A stretch of DNA of 64,000 nucleotides from Phaseolibacter flectens ATCC 12775 (GTDB taxonomy: Bacteria > Pseudomonadota > Gammaproteobacteria > Enterobacterales > Enterobacteriaceae): assembly GCF_000518745.1 (NCBI RefSeq), contig NZ_JAEE01000001.1, positions 679,084-743,083 on the forward strand, written 5' to 3'. Position 1 is the first letter of the stretch. Each line of letters starts with the position of its first letter. The position numbers and the translations under genes are program-made. Positions 10,793 through 24,456 of this stretch are shown in pieces. The notes beneath the pieces are model-generated. The model did no database searches, was not told where the DNA came from, and saw only the letters and a list, made by a program, of their open reading frames with translations.

Positions 10793-11539
10793 TCAGAATA
10801 AGCTGACGCGAAAAAAAGGATTCAGGAAAGTGCATTTGGGCGTGTAATCAAGAACGTTGCCATGCCAATCGGTGACATGAGCACCTGCAGCTTCGGCAAC
10901 CGCTTGCCCTGCAGCCGTATCCCAAATGTTTGTCGGCCCAAACCGAGGGTATAACTGTGCTTTACCTTCAGCAATCAGACAAAATTTTAGCGATGAACCC
11001 ATACTTATCGTCTGGTGCGGCCCTAATTGCTGTAAGTAATCTTTGAGTTCATCATTTGTCTCAGCTTGGCGACGGCTCACCACCACCACGGGGGGATAAG
11101 CCACTTGGACTTTTATTCGGCGGGGCTCAGGATCCGCCTCAATGAATGCCTGCCCTTGTGAAGCGAACCAGAGTTGATTGAGCGCAGGGGCATACACCAC
11201 ACCGGCGATCGCTTTTCCTTTATCAATGAGAGCGATATTCACGGTAAATTGCCCATTGCGATGGATAAACTCTTTTGTCCCATCGAGAGGATCAATCAAC
11301 CAATAGGTTTGCCAATGTTGGCGTAACGACCAGTCAACCAATGACTCTTCAGAGAGAACAGGTATGTCAGGATACAAACGTCGCAGCCCTGCTAATATGA
11401 CATCATTAGCCGCTAAATCTGCCTCGGTGACGGGGGAATTATCACTTTTACGCTGAATTTGTGTCTGCTTATCATCATTATAAATCCTCATGATCGCTTC
11501 ACCCGCTTCCCGGGCTAACTGACGAATATCTTCCAGCAT
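10793..11539 (-). CDS. cysQ: 3'(2'),5'-bisphosphate nucleotidase CysQ
   Basis: Hydrolyses 3'-phosphoadenosine 5'-phosphate to AMP, clearing the by-product of sulfate assimilation at the inner face of the membrane. It is an inositol-monophosphatase-family protein: the metal motif DPLDGTKEF and the second metal motif WDTAAGQAV are both visible. ATG at 11539 with GGAG upstream gives 248 residues beginning [13 protein letters not shown], aligned with E. coli CysQ (246). The open frame reaches 11605 but the extra 22 residues have no counterpart. Confidence 0.95.
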   Translation of the reverse strand: MLEDIRQLAREAGEAIMRIYNDDKQTQIQRKSDNSPVTEADLAANDVILAGLRRLYPDIPVLSEESLVDWSLRQHWQTYWLIDPLDGTKEFIHRNGQFTVNIALIDKGKAIAGVVYAPALNQLWFASQGQAFIEADPEPRRIKVQVAYPPVVVVSRRQAETNDELKDYLQQLGPHQTISMGSSLKFCLIAEGKAQLYPRFGPTNIWDTAAGQAVAEAAGAHVTDWHGNVLDYTPKCTFLNPFFRVSLF

Positions 11540-11673
11540 ACTTTTGTACTCCACTTTCTGTTCAAGCCATTCACCTGATAACGGGCTGACAGTGACCTTG
11601 TCCACTGCCCTAGTCAGGCTCCTATTGTGCTATGCCATCAACAACAAGGCCGGTAAATACCGGCCTCATAGGA

Positions 11674-12294
11674 TCATAAAATGTCTAATAACTCGACTTC
11701 AAAGATTAAGGTACTGAATGGAGGAATCGAACCACCCGCACCACGCTCTCCGTAAGCCAGTTGGTGTGGTATCACTAATTGCCATTTTGATCCAACAGGC
11801 ATTAAGGTCAATGCCTCAACCCAACCGGCAATCACACCACTGACAGGAAACTCCGTTGGCTCACCACGTTCAACAGAACTGTCAAATACGGTACCGTCAA
11901 TTAATTTCCCCGTATAATGAACCCGAACACGGTCTTGGCGAGAAGGGATCGCTCCCTCACCTTGGGTTATGACACTGAACTGTAAACCAGATTCTGTTGT
12001 AGTCACACCTTCACGGTCTGCATTCTGCTGCAAATAGTGTGTCCCCGCAGCCGCTAGAGTTTCAGCCTGCTGCAAGCGCACTTTATCAGCGCGCTCATGA
12101 ATTTCACGTAACGCTCGGTGCAATACATCGACAGGAACAGCCGGCGAATTCCCCTCAAGCGCATCATTTAAACCCGCGAGTAAGGCCTCTGATTGCAGTC
12201 CCTGCAATCCAGATTCAAGTAATTGCTGACCTACCTGTAAACCAATACCATAGCTAGCTTGGCTCTCAATGCTTTCAAACTTAGACATTGTCAT
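11674..12294 (-). CDS. fklB: FKBP-type peptidyl-prolyl isomerase FkpB/FKBP22
   Basis: Catalyses cis-trans isomerisation of prolyl bonds. An N-terminal helical dimerisation domain (to about residue 90) precedes the FKBP domain, with the typical [16 protein letters not shown] strand-turn and the terminal [17 protein letters not shown] at 12294 with GGGA before it gives 206 residues, exactly the E. coli length; a second ATG at 12288 is also possible. The upstream extension to 12414 is not supported. It is separated from rplI by the ribosomal-operon terminator. Confidence 0.94.
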   Translation of the reverse strand: MTMSKFESIESQASYGIGLQVGQQLLESGLQGLQSEALLAGLNDALEGNSPAVPVDVLHRALREIHERADKVRLQQAETLAAAGTHYLQQNADREGVTTTESGLQFSVITQGEGAIPSRQDRVRVHYTGKLIDGTVFDSSVERGEPTEFPVSGVIAGWVEALTLMPVGSKWQLVIPHQLAYGERGAGGSIPPFSTLIFEVELLDIL

Positions 12295-12537
12295 TATTAT
12301 TCCCGAGATGAAGTAACAGAGAGACAGGATAACAGTAACACGCGGTCGGGTAAAATTCTGCGCAGAAATTAACATCAGAAAAGGCAGTAAAATTCGCAGT
12401 CTGGGAGATGGCAATCAAGGTTATTTATCATTGAAAAAACATTACGTTATATCAATGTGCTGACGACAAGACGTGATGGATGGGTTTCGATCAATACCAA
12501 TTGGAGCAAATCAATAGAAGAGTTAACGTCAGTCGGC

Positions 12538-12565
12538 AAAAAAAACGCCAGCAGATGCTGGCGTT
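12538..12565 (-). terminator. Intrinsic terminator of the rpsF-rplI operon
   Basis: AACGCCAGC (12544-12552) pairs with GCTGGCGTT (12557-12565) around a 4-nt loop. On the minus strand it is followed by a run of at least six T. It lies 19 nt after the rplI stop and could also work in the other direction. Confidence 0.9.
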
Positions 12566-12583
12566 TTTACAACAGCATAACAA

Positions 12584-13033
12584 TTATGCTGCGCTGATTT
12601 TAACTACCAGCGTTGCCACAACTTCAGCGTGGACTTGGAAATTCACTTCGTGATCACCCACGGTGCGTAACACACCTTGTGGTAAACGAACTTCACTTTT
12701 CGCGACATCAAAACCAGCAGCAGTTACCGCATCAGCGATATCACGCGCACCGATCGAGCCGAACAGTTTCCCGCCTTCACCCGCTTTTGTCTCGATGCTA
12801 ACCGCACCCAGTGCATTGATTTTCTCAGCACGAGCTTGAGCTGCAGCAAGAACGTCAGCTAATTTAGCTTCTAATTCAGCACGACGAGCTTCGAAATACT
12901 CGATGTTTTGCTTAGTGGCAGGGACGGCTTTACCCTGAGGTACCAAGAAATTACGCGCATAGCCCGCTTTTACATTTACCTGATCACCCAGAGATCCTAG
13001 GTTTGTTACTTTATCAAGCAGAATAACTTGCAT
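12584..13033 (-). CDS. rplI: 50S ribosomal protein bL9
   Basis: 149 residues, the same as E. coli L9. It has an N-terminal rRNA-binding domain starting [19 protein letters not shown], a long connecting helix (about residues 40-75) and a C-terminal domain ending in VVKISAA. It lies last in the rpsF-priB-rpsR-rplI operon, 39 nt after rpsR, with a good ribosome site. Confidence 0.98.
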   Translation of the reverse strand: MQVILLDKVTNLGSLGDQVNVKAGYARNFLVPQGKAVPATKQNIEYFEARRAELEAKLADVLAAAQARAEKINALGAVSIETKAGEGGKLFGSIGARDIADAVTAAGFDVAKSEVRLPQGVLRTVGDHEVNFQVHAEVVATLVVKISAA

Positions 13034-13072
13034 GACCTTATCCTCTTTAAGTCGTTATTGGACAATTACCGA

Positions 13073-13622
<550 letters not shown>

Positions 13623-13628
13623 AAGGAA

Positions 13629-14024
13629 TTACTCGTCAGAATCCTCAGCATCAACATCATCCATGGATTCATTCGCGTAATCTTCGCGACGATCACGACG
13701 CTCTTCTTTCGCTTTGACCATTGGAGAGGCTTCAGTAACGGCATGCTTAACACGCATGACCATGCTGCGGATAACGGCGTCGTTGAAGCGGAAGTTTGTT
13801 TCCAGCTCATCAATTGCACTCTGCGGCGCTTCAACGTTCAGCAGAACATAGTGCGCTTTGTGCAGTTTGTTAATTGGGTAAGCCAGCTGACGACGGCCCC
13901 AGTCTTCCAGACGATGGATCTTGCCTTCAGCACCAGTGATAGTACCGGTGTAACGCTCGATCATACCTGGAACCTGTTCGCTTTGGTCAGGATGAACCAT
14001 AAATACGATTTCGTAATGACGCAT
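13629..14024 (-). CDS. rpsF: 30S ribosomal protein bS6
   Basis: 131 residues beginning [18 protein letters not shown]. It ends in an acidic tail ([10 protein letters not shown]), the region that RimK extends with glutamates in E. coli. It is first in the rpsF-priB-rpsR-rplI operon. The ribosome site GGAGC is 7 nt upstream. Confidence 0.98.
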   Translation of the reverse strand: MRHYEIVFMVHPDQSEQVPGMIERYTGTITGAEGKIHRLEDWGRRQLAYPINKLHKAHYVLLNVEAPQSAIDELETNFRFNDAVIRSMVMRVKHAVTEASPMVKAKEERRDRREDYANESMDDVDAEDSDE

Positions 14025-14027
14025 CGA

Positions 14028-14095
14028 TTGCTCCTTACGGATTATTCAGCCTCCTGTCAGGGTCAACCGCGGCCCATGGAAGCAAGGAACGTGTT
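14028..14095 (-). promoter_or_regulatory. rpsF leader, candidate S6:S18 autoregulatory element
   Basis: The leader contains the GGGCCGCGG and CCCTGACAGGAGGC stretches that I recall from the E. coli rpsF leader, where S6:S18 binds its own mRNA. The near identity over this non-coding stretch suggests functional constraint. The assignment rests on memory of the family, not on a covariance search. Confidence 0.45.
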
Positions 14096-14123
14096 AAAAG
14101 TGCGGCTGAAAAATTGACGCGTA

Positions 14124-14152
14124 AGTATAACGACTCCCCGAGCGTTACTCAA
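14124..14152 (-). promoter_or_regulatory. Strong sigma-70 promoter of the rpsF operon
   Basis: On the minus strand TTGAGT (14147-14152) and TATACT (14124-14129) are exactly 17 nt apart, about 100 nt before rpsF. This is a near-consensus pair suited to a ribosomal operon. Confidence 0.75.
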
Positions 14153-14246
14153 GACAATTACCAGACAATTTTACCGTCATGAGTATAAGGGGAGGCTTGG
14201 TATGTGGATGATGGGGGGCATTCGCCGCTCCCAGTAAGGAATCATC

Positions 14247-14275
14247 CGAGAGACAGACCCTGCCCCTCGGATAGC
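14247..14275 (-). terminator. Hairpin downstream of rlmB
   Basis: ATCCGAG and CTCGGAT are complementary around a 15-nt loop about 10 nt after the rlmB stop. No U-tract follows, so termination is only suggested. Confidence 0.35.
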
Positions 14276-14285
14276 CTTTGGCTGA

Positions 14286-15023
14286 TTAAGATAATTGACG
14301 CTGACGAATGGCTTCGAACAGACAAATACCCGTCGCCACCGACACATTGAGAGAAGAAACGCTGCCTGCCATAGGAATACTGATCAACTCATCACAATGC
14401 TCGCGGGTCAAACGACGCATCCCTTCCCCTTCAGCCCCCATCACTAACGCCATGGATCCGGTCATTTGGCTTTGATAAACCGTATGTGTTGCTTCTCCCG
14501 CCGTGCCCACAATCCAAATATGGTATTGCTGTAATAGCCGCATGGTCCGTGCCAAATTTGTCACACGGATCAAAGGCACCGTTTCCGCAGCACCACATGC
14601 AACTTTTTTGGCTGTGGCATTGAGTGGCGCCGCCCGATCTTTAGGTACAATGACCGCATGCACCCCTGCCGCATCTGCGCTACGTAAACACGCACCTAAA
14701 TTGTGGGGATCCGTCACCCCGTCTAAAATCAGTAATAACGGCCTTTCTATATTTTCCAGTAGATCAGCTAAGTCACCTTCCTGATACTGACGTGCAGGTT
14801 TGACTTTAGCCACAATCCCCTGATGAACCGCCCCCTCAGTGGTACTATCCAACCACTGACGAGAAACCACCCCCACTGCAATGCCCTGTTTCTCTAAAGC
14901 CGCAATCAAGGGGTGCAATCTTTTATCATTACGACCTTGCAAGACAGACACTTCCTGCAAACGTTGAGGGTTGCGTTCCAGCAAAGACTGGACGGCATGA
15001 ATACCAAAAATTATTTCGCTCAT
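14286..15023 (-). CDS. rlmB: 23S rRNA (guanosine-2'-O-)-methyltransferase RlmB
   Basis: SPOUT-family enzyme that methylates G2251 in the peptidyl-transferase P loop of 23S rRNA. It has an N-terminal substrate-binding domain ([17 protein letters not shown]) and a C-terminal knot with motifs [27 protein letters not shown] and [20 protein letters not shown] at 15023 gives 245 residues (E. coli 243). The open frame to 15110 runs through a tandem repeat and is not credible. It follows rnr as in E. coli. Confidence 0.96.
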   Translation of the reverse strand: MSEIIFGIHAVQSLLERNPQRLQEVSVLQGRNDKRLHPLIAALEKQGIAVGVVSRQWLDSTTEGAVHQGIVAKVKPARQYQEGDLADLLENIERPLLLILDGVTDPHNLGACLRSADAAGVHAVIVPKDRAAPLNATAKKVACGAAETVPLIRVTNLARTMRLLQQYHIWIVGTAGEATHTVYQSQMTGSMALVMGAEGEGMRRLTREHCDELISIPMAGSVSSLNVSVATGICLFEAIRQRQLS

Positions 15024-15052
15024 AGCTCTGTTCGATTGGTCTGTCATAAGGT

Positions 15053-15088
15053 GCGGTACCCTTGCCTTGCCTTGCCTTGCCGTACCGC
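15053..15088. repeat. (CTTGC)x4 pentanucleotide repeat framed by an inverted repeat
   Basis: Four exact copies of CTTGC occupy 15061-15080 in the rnr-rlmB gap. They are framed by GCGGTAC (15053-15059) and GTACCGC (15082-15088), which are complementary. Confidence 0.8.
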
Positions 15089-15120
15089 TACGTTTAATAA
15101 TTGTCCGCAAATCGCGTCAA

Positions 15121-17610
15121 TTATCCTGCTGTTCTCTTTTTAGCGGCCCGTTTAGCCCGAGTCGCTGCCGCGATTTTACGTGTTTTTTCAGAAACAGGTT
15201 TGCTTTTTTTTGTTTTCCCGGCTGTCGATGCTTTCGCCCCTTGGCTTGCATCAGCGATCACGTTTTTGGATTTCACCGGTTTGACAGCAACCACCGTTTC
15301 AAGAGTTTGTCCCCCTTGAGAATGACTCGATTTAGTCCTGCGTCTTTTCTCTGACGAACGGGGCACTTTGCGCGATTTTTCTCTTGCTGTTTTGCCGGCA
15401 CCTCTGGGTTTCCTACTGGCAGAAACCAGAGCAAAATCAATTTTACGTTCATCCATATGCACCGCTTGCACTTGAACATCTACCGTATCACCCAACTGAT
15501 ATCGCTGCCCACCGGCACTACCAATCAAGCGTTGAGCGACAGGATCATAGCGGTAGTAGTCATTATCAAGGGTCGAAACATGCACAAGCCCATCGATAAA
15601 TAACTCACCTAACCGAACAAAAAAGCCAAAATTGGTCACACTTGAAATGACACCACTGAACGTGTTACCCACTTGATCTAGCATAAAATCACATTTTAAC
15701 CAGTCCGCAACATCACGAGTTGCTTCATCTGCTCGCCGTTCTGTCAACGAACAGTGCTGACCAAGTTGCAACATTTGCTGCATATCATAGTGATAAGCCC
15801 CGCTCACCACAGCATCATGGCTCTGATTTTGTCCATCATCGGTGTTTTTAGCCAAAAGATATTTGATTGAACGATGTAACAGTAAATCAGGATAGCGACG
15901 AATTGGCGAGGTAAAATGGGCATAAGAACTGAGAGCTAGACCAAAATGTCCCCGATTTTCTGGATCATAGACCGCTTGTTTCATCGATCTTAGCAACATG
16001 GTTTGTAGCATTTCTGCATCAGGGCGATCACGGATCTGCTCAAGAAGATACGCATAATCCAGCGGTGTCGGTTTATTACCGCCACCTAAACTCAGACCTA
16101 ATTCACTGAGCACACTCCGGAAACTTTTGATATTCTCTTCACTCGGTCTATCATGATCCCGGAAAAGCATCGGTTCTTGATGTTTTTCGGCAAAACGGGC
16201 TGATGCAATATTGGCCAAGATCATACATTCTTCAATGATTTTGTGGGCATCATTACGGCGAGTACGTTCGATTCTTTCTATACGTCTCTCTGCATTGAAG
16301 ATAAATTTTGACTCATCCGTTTCAAACGCAATAGCCCCCCGCTCTATCCGAGACTGGTCAAGTGCTTGATAAAGATCATAGAGTTCATGTAAGTGTTTGA
16401 CCTGAGACTGGTATGCTGAGCTCAGTTCAGGATCACCTTGCAAAATTTTCCACACTTTATTGTAGGTCAAACGCGCGTGAGAGTTCATCACGGCTTCATA
16501 ATGCTGATATCCGGTGAGTTTGCCTTTCGCTGAAATGGTCATTTCACAGACCAAACATAAGCGATCGACATGAGGATTCAGTGAACATAGTCCATTAGAT
16601 AAGATTTCCGGCAACATCGGTACGACTTGCGAAGGAAAATAGACAGAAGTTCCCCGTTTTTGTGCTTCATGATCCAATGGACTATCAGGTCGCACATAAT
16701 AAGTCACATCCGCAATGGCAACCCACAAACGCCATCCTCCCCCCCGTTTTTTCTCACAATAAACGGCATCATCAAAATCACGAGCATCTTCACCATCAAT
16801 GGTGACTAAAGGAAGCTGTCTTAAATCCACTCGTCCTTGTTTTGCTGATTCTGGCACCTGTTCACTGAGTGTGGCAATTTGCTGTGCAATATTCTCAGGC
16901 CACGTAAAGGGGATTTCATGAGTTCGTAGCGCCATATCCACAGCCAGCCCTGTACTCATGTCCTCACCGAGAATTTCAGTGATGCTACCTGTCGCTTTAC
17001 TGCGGCGTGTTGGCCGTTTATCCAATGAAACAACGACCACTGCCCCCATTCTGGCATTCAGCGTTGCTTGTGGGTCAATTAAAATATCAAAGCTGAGTCG
17101 ACTGTCATCTGGTACGACAAAACCTGCCCCAGCATCGACAAAGTAGCGTCCGACAATCTGTTCATTTCGCGGTTCAAGGATCCGAACGATCCTCGCTTCA
17201 CGACGCCCTTTACGATCGGCATCCATCGGTTGAGCCAGAATCACATCCCCATGCATACAGCTTTTCATTTGCTCTGCCGAAAGATAATAATCCTCTTTCT
17301 GTCCTTCCGAACGCAAAAAGCCATAACCATCACGATGACCGATGACTTTACCACGAATTAAATCTAGCCGCTCCGGTAAGACATAACACTGACGACGGGT
17401 GAAAACCAGTTGCCCATCACGCTCCATCGCTCTTAAGCGACGTCGTAATGCTTCAAGTTGTTCTTCGCCAGCGATCTCAAGCTCCTGTGCCAACTCCTCG
17501 CGACGGATGGGTTTATCACGGCGTTGCAAGTGAGCGATAATGAATTCTCGGCTGGCAATCGGATTTTCATAATTATCCGCTTCCCGTTGTTTAAAGGGAT
17601 CTTTTGACAC
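15121..17610 (-). CDS. rnr: Ribonuclease R
   Basis: 3'-5' processive exoribonuclease for structured RNA, involved in rRNA quality control and cold survival. In order it has an N-terminal helix-turn-helix region, two cold-shock OB domains, the RNB catalytic core with the aspartate cluster [12 protein letters not shown], an S1 domain ([15 protein letters not shown]) and a very Lys/Arg-rich tail. The GTG at 17610 is chosen because GGAGG lies 5 nt upstream and the product then begins [10 protein letters not shown], aligned with E. coli MSQDPFQERE; this gives 829 residues. An ATG at 17628 is the alternative. nsrR, normally just upstream, is absent. Confidence 0.95.
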   Translation of the reverse strand: MSKDPFKQREADNYENPIASREFIIAHLQRRDKPIRREELAQELEIAGEEQLEALRRRLRAMERDGQLVFTRRQCYVLPERLDLIRGKVIGHRDGYGFLRSEGQKEDYYLSAEQMKSCMHGDVILAQPMDADRKGRREARIVRILEPRNEQIVGRYFVDAGAGFVVPDDSRLSFDILIDPQATLNARMGAVVVVSLDKRPTRRSKATGSITEILGEDMSTGLAVDMALRTHEIPFTWPENIAQQIATLSEQVPESAKQGRVDLRQLPLVTIDGEDARDFDDAVYCEKKRGGGWRLWVAIADVTYYVRPDSPLDHEAQKRGTSVYFPSQVVPMLPEILSNGLCSLNPHVDRLCLVCEMTISAKGKLTGYQHYEAVMNSHARLTYNKVWKILQGDPELSSAYQSQVKHLHELYDLYQALDQSRIERGAIAFETDESKFIFNAERRIERIERTRRNDAHKIIEECMILANIASARFAEKHQEPMLFRDHDRPSEENIKSFRSVLSELGLSLGGGNKPTPLDYAYLLEQIRDRPDAEMLQTMLLRSMKQAVYDPENRGHFGLALSSYAHFTSPIRRYPDLLLHRSIKYLLAKNTDDGQNQSHDAVVSGAYHYDMQQMLQLGQHCSLTERRADEATRDVADWLKCDFMLDQVGNTFSGVISSVTNFGFFVRLGELFIDGLVHVSTLDNDYYRYDPVAQRLIGSAGGQRYQLGDTVDVQVQAVHMDERKIDFALVSASRKPRGAGKTAREKSRKVPRSSEKRRRTKSSHSQGGQTLETVVAVKPVKSKNVIADASQGAKASTAGKTKKSKPVSEKTRKIAAATRAKRAAKKRTAG

Positions 17611-18084
17611 AGAGTCCTCCAATGTCATTTTATTTATGCATATCCCGATTTGGTGTGAATACACGTTTAAGAATAAGATCCTCACCGACGTCATTCTGGG
17701 TGAGGCAACTCAGCCAAATCACTATACTTTCTGACAATCCTTTAACAGAAAGCACATAGTCTGAGTATTGAATTGATCGTCCCTTAATGTCGCCTTAGCA
17801 GTAATGAGACATGACGATTACCTGGTCATCATCCATTACCGGATCCTTTTATCAATTCATTGACTACCATATTGTAAAGCATAGCCTGTTACGCTTAATT
17901 GCGCAGTATGACTTTATGCGATTGGCCATTAAGGCCATTTAATATAGATGACATCATACACACTAAATTAAAACTATACCCAATAAAGAATGACATAGGG
18001 TGATACTCACGCGATTGACCAGTAAAGAGAAGCACAACGCGTCAGATCAGATAGGCAAAGAAAAAGAACGGCGGAAGACAAAGA
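17611..18084. other. Gene-free region where nsrR is expected
   Basis: In E. coli the nitric-oxide sensor NsrR is encoded between purA and rnr. Here about 470 bp separate them, with no open frame resembling the Rrf2 family and no Cys cluster. A short inverted repeat (TGGCC-ATTAA-GGCCA near 17924-17938) is the only structure I see; the rnr promoter must lie here. Confidence 0.6.
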
Positions 18085-18107
18085 CAGAGCTGGTTAAACC
18101 AGCTCTG
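18085..18107 (-). terminator. purA terminator hairpin
   Basis: CAGAGCTGGT and ACCAGCTCTG form a 10-bp stem with a 3-nt loop, starting 11 nt after the purA stop, followed on the minus strand by TCTTTGTCTT. Confidence 0.75.
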
Positions 18108-18118
18108 AAGGAGAGAAA

Positions 18119-19850
<1,732 letters not shown>

Positions 19851-21131
19851 TTAAATGATGTAGCTGACGACGTCTGGCTCCTGTTTACAAAGACGTAGCC
19901 AATCAATAATCGGCATTCTTATCGACAGATAAAAAAACCCATCCAGCTGATCCCTATCCTGCACAACGGCTTGTAATTGATAGAACTTACTGCGTAGTCG
20001 GCCCGCCTTTGGAGGAAGACACAGTTCGTACTGGACAATTTCGCCTGACAAGATTTCTGACAAGGCCTGCCATAACAATGGCATTCCCTGCCCAGAATGA
20101 GCAGATACCCACACCCTGATGGGCCGATTTTGCTCATTGCGATCGATTCTTGCTTCAAATTCAGACAGCTTATCAATTTTATTCATGATAAGTAGTACCG
20201 GAATTTCCTCAGCCTCAATTTCAGCTAACACCTCATTCACGGCTTCAATATTGTCATTAACGCGAGGATCCGCAGCATCAATGACATGCAATAATAGAGT
20301 TGCTTGTCGGGTTTCTTGTAAGGTGGCTTTGAAGGCGGCAACCAAATCGTGAGGAAGGTGCCGAATAAAGCCCACCGTGTCAGCCAGCACCACTTCGCCA
20401 ACATCAGCAACAAAAAGACGCCGCAATGTCGGATCCAGTGTGGCAAACAGCTGATCAGCCGCATAAACCTCAGCAGATGTCACTTGATTAAAGAGTGTCG
20501 ATTTCCCTGCATTCGTATAACCAACCAGCGAAACTGTTGGGATATCCGCTTTTGCGCGAGCCTGTCGCCCTTGCTCTCGTTGCCGCTCAACACGTTCAAG
20601 ACGGGAAAGTATCTGACTGATACGGTTACGTAACAAGCGCCTGTCCGTCTCAAGTTGGGTCTCTCCAGGACCGCGTAAACCGATCCCCCCCTTCTGTCGC
20701 TCAAGGTGAGTCCATCCCCGAACCAAGCGGGTAGAAAGATGACGTAATTGAGCCAACTCGACTTGTAATTTCCCTTCATGTGTCCGTGCACGCTGGGCAA
20801 AAATATCTAAGATCAATCCGGTACGGTCAATCACTCGGCAAGCACACAGTCGCTCCAGATTACGTTCTTGGGCAGGTGACAGCGAGTGGTCAAATAAGAC
20901 GACCGTTGCGCCACTTTCTTTCACAGCTTGTGCGATTTCTTCCGCTTTACCTTCACCCACAAAATATTTGGGATGGGGCGCTCGACGGCTAGCCGTGATA
21001 ATTTGCAACGATTCAATGCCCGCTGAGGAAACAAGAGTTTCGAACTCCTGTAAATCCTCAACGTCATGCTGTTGTGTAAACCAAATGTGCACCAAAACGG
21101 CCTGTTCACCAGCTTCATAACGATCAAACAA
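19851..21131 (-). CDS. hflX: Ribosome-splitting GTPase HflX
   Basis: Obg-HflX superfamily GTPase that binds the 50S E site and rescues stalled ribosomes under heat stress. It has 426 residues, with the N-terminal ATP-associated HflX domain to about 190 and then the G domain: G1 [10 protein letters not shown]3 DTVGF, G4 NKID. The start is TTG at 21131 with GGAGG 7 nt before it; the product [12 protein letters not shown] matches E. coli exactly at this point. It lies 66 nt after hfq and is probably co-transcribed with it. Confidence 0.96.
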   Translation of the reverse strand: MFDRYEAGEQAVLVHIWFTQQHDVEDLQEFETLVSSAGIESLQIITASRRAPHPKYFVGEGKAEEIAQAVKESGATVVLFDHSLSPAQERNLERLCACRVIDRTGLILDIFAQRARTHEGKLQVELAQLRHLSTRLVRGWTHLERQKGGIGLRGPGETQLETDRRLLRNRISQILSRLERVERQREQGRQARAKADIPTVSLVGYTNAGKSTLFNQVTSAEVYAADQLFATLDPTLRRLFVADVGEVVLADTVGFIRHLPHDLVAAFKATLQETRQATLLLHVIDAADPRVNDNIEAVNEVLAEIEAEEIPVLLIMNKIDKLSEFEARIDRNEQNRPIRVWVSAHSGQGMPLLWQALSEILSGEIVQYELCLPPKAGRLRSKFYQLQAVVQDRDQLDGFFYLSIRMPIIDWLRLCKQEPDVVSYII

Positions 21132-21197
21132 ACACTTACCTCCGCGCTATCAGGCATTCGTGATACCTAACAGAAATCCCTTAAACATTACCTTCAC

Positions 21198-21491
21198 TTA
21201 ACTGTTATTGCTCTCATCTGATTCAGTGTGTTCGGTGGTTACAGATCGGGTATTCTGATGCCCACCACAATGGGTATGCGAGCAATTTTTGGTCGGAACC
21301 ACTGTCGAAATAGCATGTTTAAATATCAACTGCTTCACACCTTGGTTTTTCAGTATGATACAAAACTGATCAAAACAATGGATATGCCCTTGTAGCTTAA
21401 TACCATTTACCAAGTAAACATTCACAAAAATACACTCTTTGCGAATACAATTTAAAAACGGGTCTTGTTGTTGTAGCCCTTTATTTGACAT
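21198..21491 (-). CDS. hfq: RNA chaperone Hfq, Cys/His-rich variant
   Basis: Sm-like ring protein that pairs small RNAs with mRNAs. Identity is clear from QDPFLN near the N-terminus, [10 protein letters not shown] (Sm1, distal-face residues kept) and KHAISTVVP (Sm2). The 97 residues differ from the highly conserved enterobacterial protein. Six cysteines are present (15, 20, 39, 44, 70, 75; E. coli has none), the third rim arginine of RRER is replaced (RKEC), Tyr55 is Phe, and one residue is added before Sm2. After the core comes C70-S-H-T-H-C75-G-G-H78, which looks like a metal site, then a short Ser/Thr/Asn tail. Position between miaA and hflX is normal. Confidence 0.92.
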   Translation of the reverse strand: MSNKGLQQQDPFLNCIRKECIFVNVYLVNGIKLQGHIHCFDQFCIILKNQGVKQLIFKHAISTVVPTKNCSHTHCGGHQNTRSVTTEHTESDESNNS

Positions 21492-21598
21492 GCTATCCTT
21501 TCCTTATTTAAAGTACAATTTCTGTCCGTTCTACAGTAAGACGAACGAAAAAATCAATAAAATCAAAAGTGTGAATTCAGTAGTAACCAACCTGCTCA

Positions 21599-22537
21599 CT
21601 AAATACTCATCTTATCCTCTATCATATCGAGGGATTGAGAGAGTTGTTCTGATTCCAGCCAATGTAAATGTTGCCATCCTCTAAGCCAAGTGATCTGACG
21701 CTTTGCCAGCTGCCTAGTCGCACATATCCCTTGAAAAACCATTTGGTCATAATCTATCTTTTGTTCAAGATACGACCACATCTGCCGGTAGCCTACACAC
21801 CTGACTGAGGGCAAATTGGGGTGCAAATCACCTCGGCGATATAATGCTATGACCTCATCTTCAAAGCCTAAGTTCAGCATATTATAAAAACGTTGTTCAA
21901 TTCGCTGATGCAATTGCTGGCGATCCTCGGCGGCTATCGCAAACTGAGTGACATCATACGGCAAAACCTTATTTTTTATATGGCTTAATTCTGTTAATGT
22001 TTTACCTGAAATTAAAAACACTTCCAATGCTCGCAATAACCTCTGTGGATCATTGGGATGAATGCGCGCAGCCGCCACAGGATCGATCGTTTGTAATTGC
22101 TGGTGCAAACTGCCCGTTCCCTGCTCGGAAACTTGTCGCTCAAGCTTGGCTCTGATTGCAGGGTTGGCTGCCGGAAGCGGTGATAACCCTTCAAGCAAGG
22201 CTTTAAAATACAGCATAGTGCCACCAACCAATAGTGGTATTTTGCCCTGACTGGTGATATCTGTCATTTCATTTAAAGCATCACGACAAAAATCAGCCGC
22301 GGAATACGTTTCTGCGGGATCAAGAATATCAAGTAATCGATGCGGAGCCTCCGCTAACTCAGCGGCATCAGGTTTGGCAGTACCAATATCCATACCTCGA
22401 TATATCAGTGCTGAGTCAACACTGATAATCTCCACAGGAAGCCGCTGCCTGAGTGCGATGGCCAGACGCGTCTTTCCAGAGGCAGTGGGGCCCATCAAGA
22501 AAATCGCTTTAGGTCGTGCTGCTGGTATGAGAGTCAT
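21599..22537 (-). CDS. miaA: tRNA dimethylallyltransferase
   Basis: Transfers the dimethylallyl group to A37 of tRNAs reading UNN codons, the first step to ms2i6A. 312 residues (E. coli 316). The P-loop [11 protein letters not shown] lies at about residues 16-26, followed by [16 protein letters not shown] and [17 protein letters not shown]. The start overlaps the mutL end by 29 nt, so the amiB-mutL-miaA-hfq-hflX chain is preserved as an operon. Confidence 0.96.
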   Translation of the reverse strand: MTLIPAARPKAIFLMGPTASGKTRLAIALRQRLPVEIISVDSALIYRGMDIGTAKPDAAELAEAPHRLLDILDPAETYSAADFCRDALNEMTDITSQGKIPLLVGGTMLYFKALLEGLSPLPAANPAIRAKLERQVSEQGTGSLHQQLQTIDPVAAARIHPNDPQRLLRALEVFLISGKTLTELSHIKNKVLPYDVTQFAIAAEDRQQLHQRIEQRFYNMLNLGFEDEVIALYRRGDLHPNLPSVRCVGYRQMWSYLEQKIDYDQMVFQGICATRQLAKRQITWLRGWQHLHWLESEQLSQSLDMIEDKMSI

Positions 22538-24419
22538 AGATTAAAGCTTCAGTTATACCTGTAAGTACCACGGGACTCAGTAATCCCGCGGGCGGATCTT
22601 GGACAATATTGGGAACTTGACTTTCTAGCTCTGCCAGCAATGCGATAGCCTGACTCAAATTCCATTCATTACATTGCAGACAACTATGCTTGACTAACCA
22701 ATTCAAAAAGCGGTCCACTGTCATATTATATTCTTTTTGTTCGACGAAATAGTGTAGCATTTCGGGAATTAATTTTTGTAAATTTCGTGTCCTTAGGGGT
22801 AAAGGCACCGCACTGACGATAATCTGTTTTCCCTCACTCATTATATCGATACCCAGTCGACTTAGCATCGTCTGATGGTATTGAAGCACACGCTTTTCAG
22901 AAGGTTCAGCTTTCAAGCGAAGCGGAATAAGCAACGGTTGTGATTTTATGTCTTGATCTTGCGGTGTCAGTCGAAATTTTATCAACGCCCTCTCTGCCTG
23001 ACTCAAAAAAACCAAGGCGAATTGCTGCTGTTTTTCAACTAACGCAAATTGCTTTTGGTACACCGTCAAAACACGACCAAAACTGTAAGGATTATCGACA
23101 TGCGCAACACTCGGCTGGCCTGCGTTCGCCACCTTATCACGTGGTGTCACCACATTGTCAGTCGAAAGCAGCTGCTGATAATTTTCACCTTCCGATTTTC
23201 GGTAAATCTCCGCATTCAAGGAATAATGTCCACCTCGACTGACGGTCGTCGATGGCAAAGAAGACACTGGCTGAAAACGCCACGCTTCCTGCCCAATGTC
23301 AGCGTCGGTTTCCCGTTCTTGAGATACCCGCTGCTGCGGTGTGGCAAAAATATTCCCCCCTGCCGCAACACGATTTTGTAAAGCATGTTTAGCGGGTGGC
23401 GATGGATCCATTGTCATCACCTCCGCATTTTGCAACGCGCTCAAAACGCCCTGATAAATAAAATCATGCACCAACCTCGACTGATGGAAACGGACTTCGT
23501 GTTTTGCCGGATGCACATTGACATCCACCTGCCGAGGATCAATCTTCAGATATAAAACATAGGCTGGCAGTTGCTGCTCGCCCAATTTATCCTGATAGGC
23601 TTGCCGTATCGCATGATTGATTAATCGATCACGCATCATACGGCCATTGACATAAAAATACTGAAGATCAGCGAAATTTTTCGTGCTATCCGGTGTGGCA
23701 ACCCAACCCTCGAGACTTAAAGGTTCATGCTGCCACTGTAATTTAAGTGAATGTTGTAAAAAAGCAGGGCCGCAAATAGCAACCAGTCGTTTTTCTTGCT
23801 GCGGTTCGTCGCTAGCCGCACGATACTGTCTGATAAGTTTACCGTTATGCCTTAATGTGAGATGAACGTCAAAGCGCGCTAGAGCAATACGACGGACAAC
23901 TTCATCAATATGCGCAAATTCGGTTTTTTCAGTACGCAAAAATTTTCGCCTTGCCGGGGTATTATAAAAGAGATCGAGTACCTCAAGGCTAGTGCCGCAG
24001 GGATGGGCTGCCGGTTTGACGATGACTTGCATATCCCGACCTTCTGCATAAGCCTGCCAACCTTCACTCTGGGCTTCTGGTCGTGAGGTGAGTGTTAACC
24101 GTGATACTGAACTGATACTGGCCAGCGCCTCTCCTCTAAATCCTAGGCTGACAATTGCTTCCAAATCCTCCAAACAATCAATTTTACTGGTTGCATGGCG
24201 AGACAAAGCCAAGGCCAATTGATCTTTATTGATCCCCTTACCATTATCACGGATAGCGATACGCTTCGCCCCACCTTGTTCAATGTCAATCTCAATACGA
24301 CTTGCACCTGCATCAAGGCTATTTTCAATAAGCTCTTTTACCACCGAAGCAGGGCGTTCAACCACTTCTCCGGCAGCAATCTGGTTCGCTAATTGCGGTG
24401 GTAAAATTTTTATGTCCAT
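22509..24419 (-). CDS. mutL: DNA mismatch repair protein MutL
   Basis: Links MutS to MutH and UvrD in methyl-directed repair. 636 residues (E. coli 615). The GHKL ATPase motifs are visible: ENSLDAGA at about 32-39, DNGKGI near 58, and the [12 protein letters not shown] lid near 91-102. A low-complexity linker (about 340-440) precedes the C-terminal dimerisation domain. I do not see the endonuclease motif of non-enteric MutL proteins, which fits use of MutH. Confidence 0.96.
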   Translation of the reverse strand: MDIKILPPQLANQIAAGEVVERPASVVKELIENSLDAGASRIEIDIEQGGAKRIAIRDNGKGINKDQLALALSRHATSKIDCLEDLEAIVSLGFRGEALASISSVSRLTLTSRPEAQSEGWQAYAEGRDMQVIVKPAAHPCGTSLEVLDLFYNTPARRKFLRTEKTEFAHIDEVVRRIALARFDVHLTLRHNGKLIRQYRAASDEPQQEKRLVAICGPAFLQHSLKLQWQHEPLSLEGWVATPDSTKNFADLQYFYVNGRMMRDRLINHAIRQAYQDKLGEQQLPAYVLYLKIDPRQVDVNVHPAKHEVRFHQSRLVHDFIYQGVLSALQNAEVMTMDPSPPAKHALQNRVAAGGNIFATPQQRVSQERETDADIGQEAWRFQPVSSLPSTTVSRGGHYSLNAEIYRKSEGENYQQLLSTDNVVTPRDKVANAGQPSVAHVDNPYSFGRVLTVYQKQFALVEKQQQFALVFLSQAERALIKFRLTPQDQDIKSQPLLIPLRLKAEPSEKRVLQYHQTMLSRLGIDIMSEGKQIIVSAVPLPLRTRNLQKLIPEMLHYFVEQKEYNMTVDRFLNWLVKHSCLQCNEWNLSQAIALLAELESQVPNIVQDPPAGLLSPVVLTGITEALIYDSHTSSTT

Positions 24420-24456
24420 TCCGCATCCCTATCCGTCAATTTAAGCGGCCTGATGA

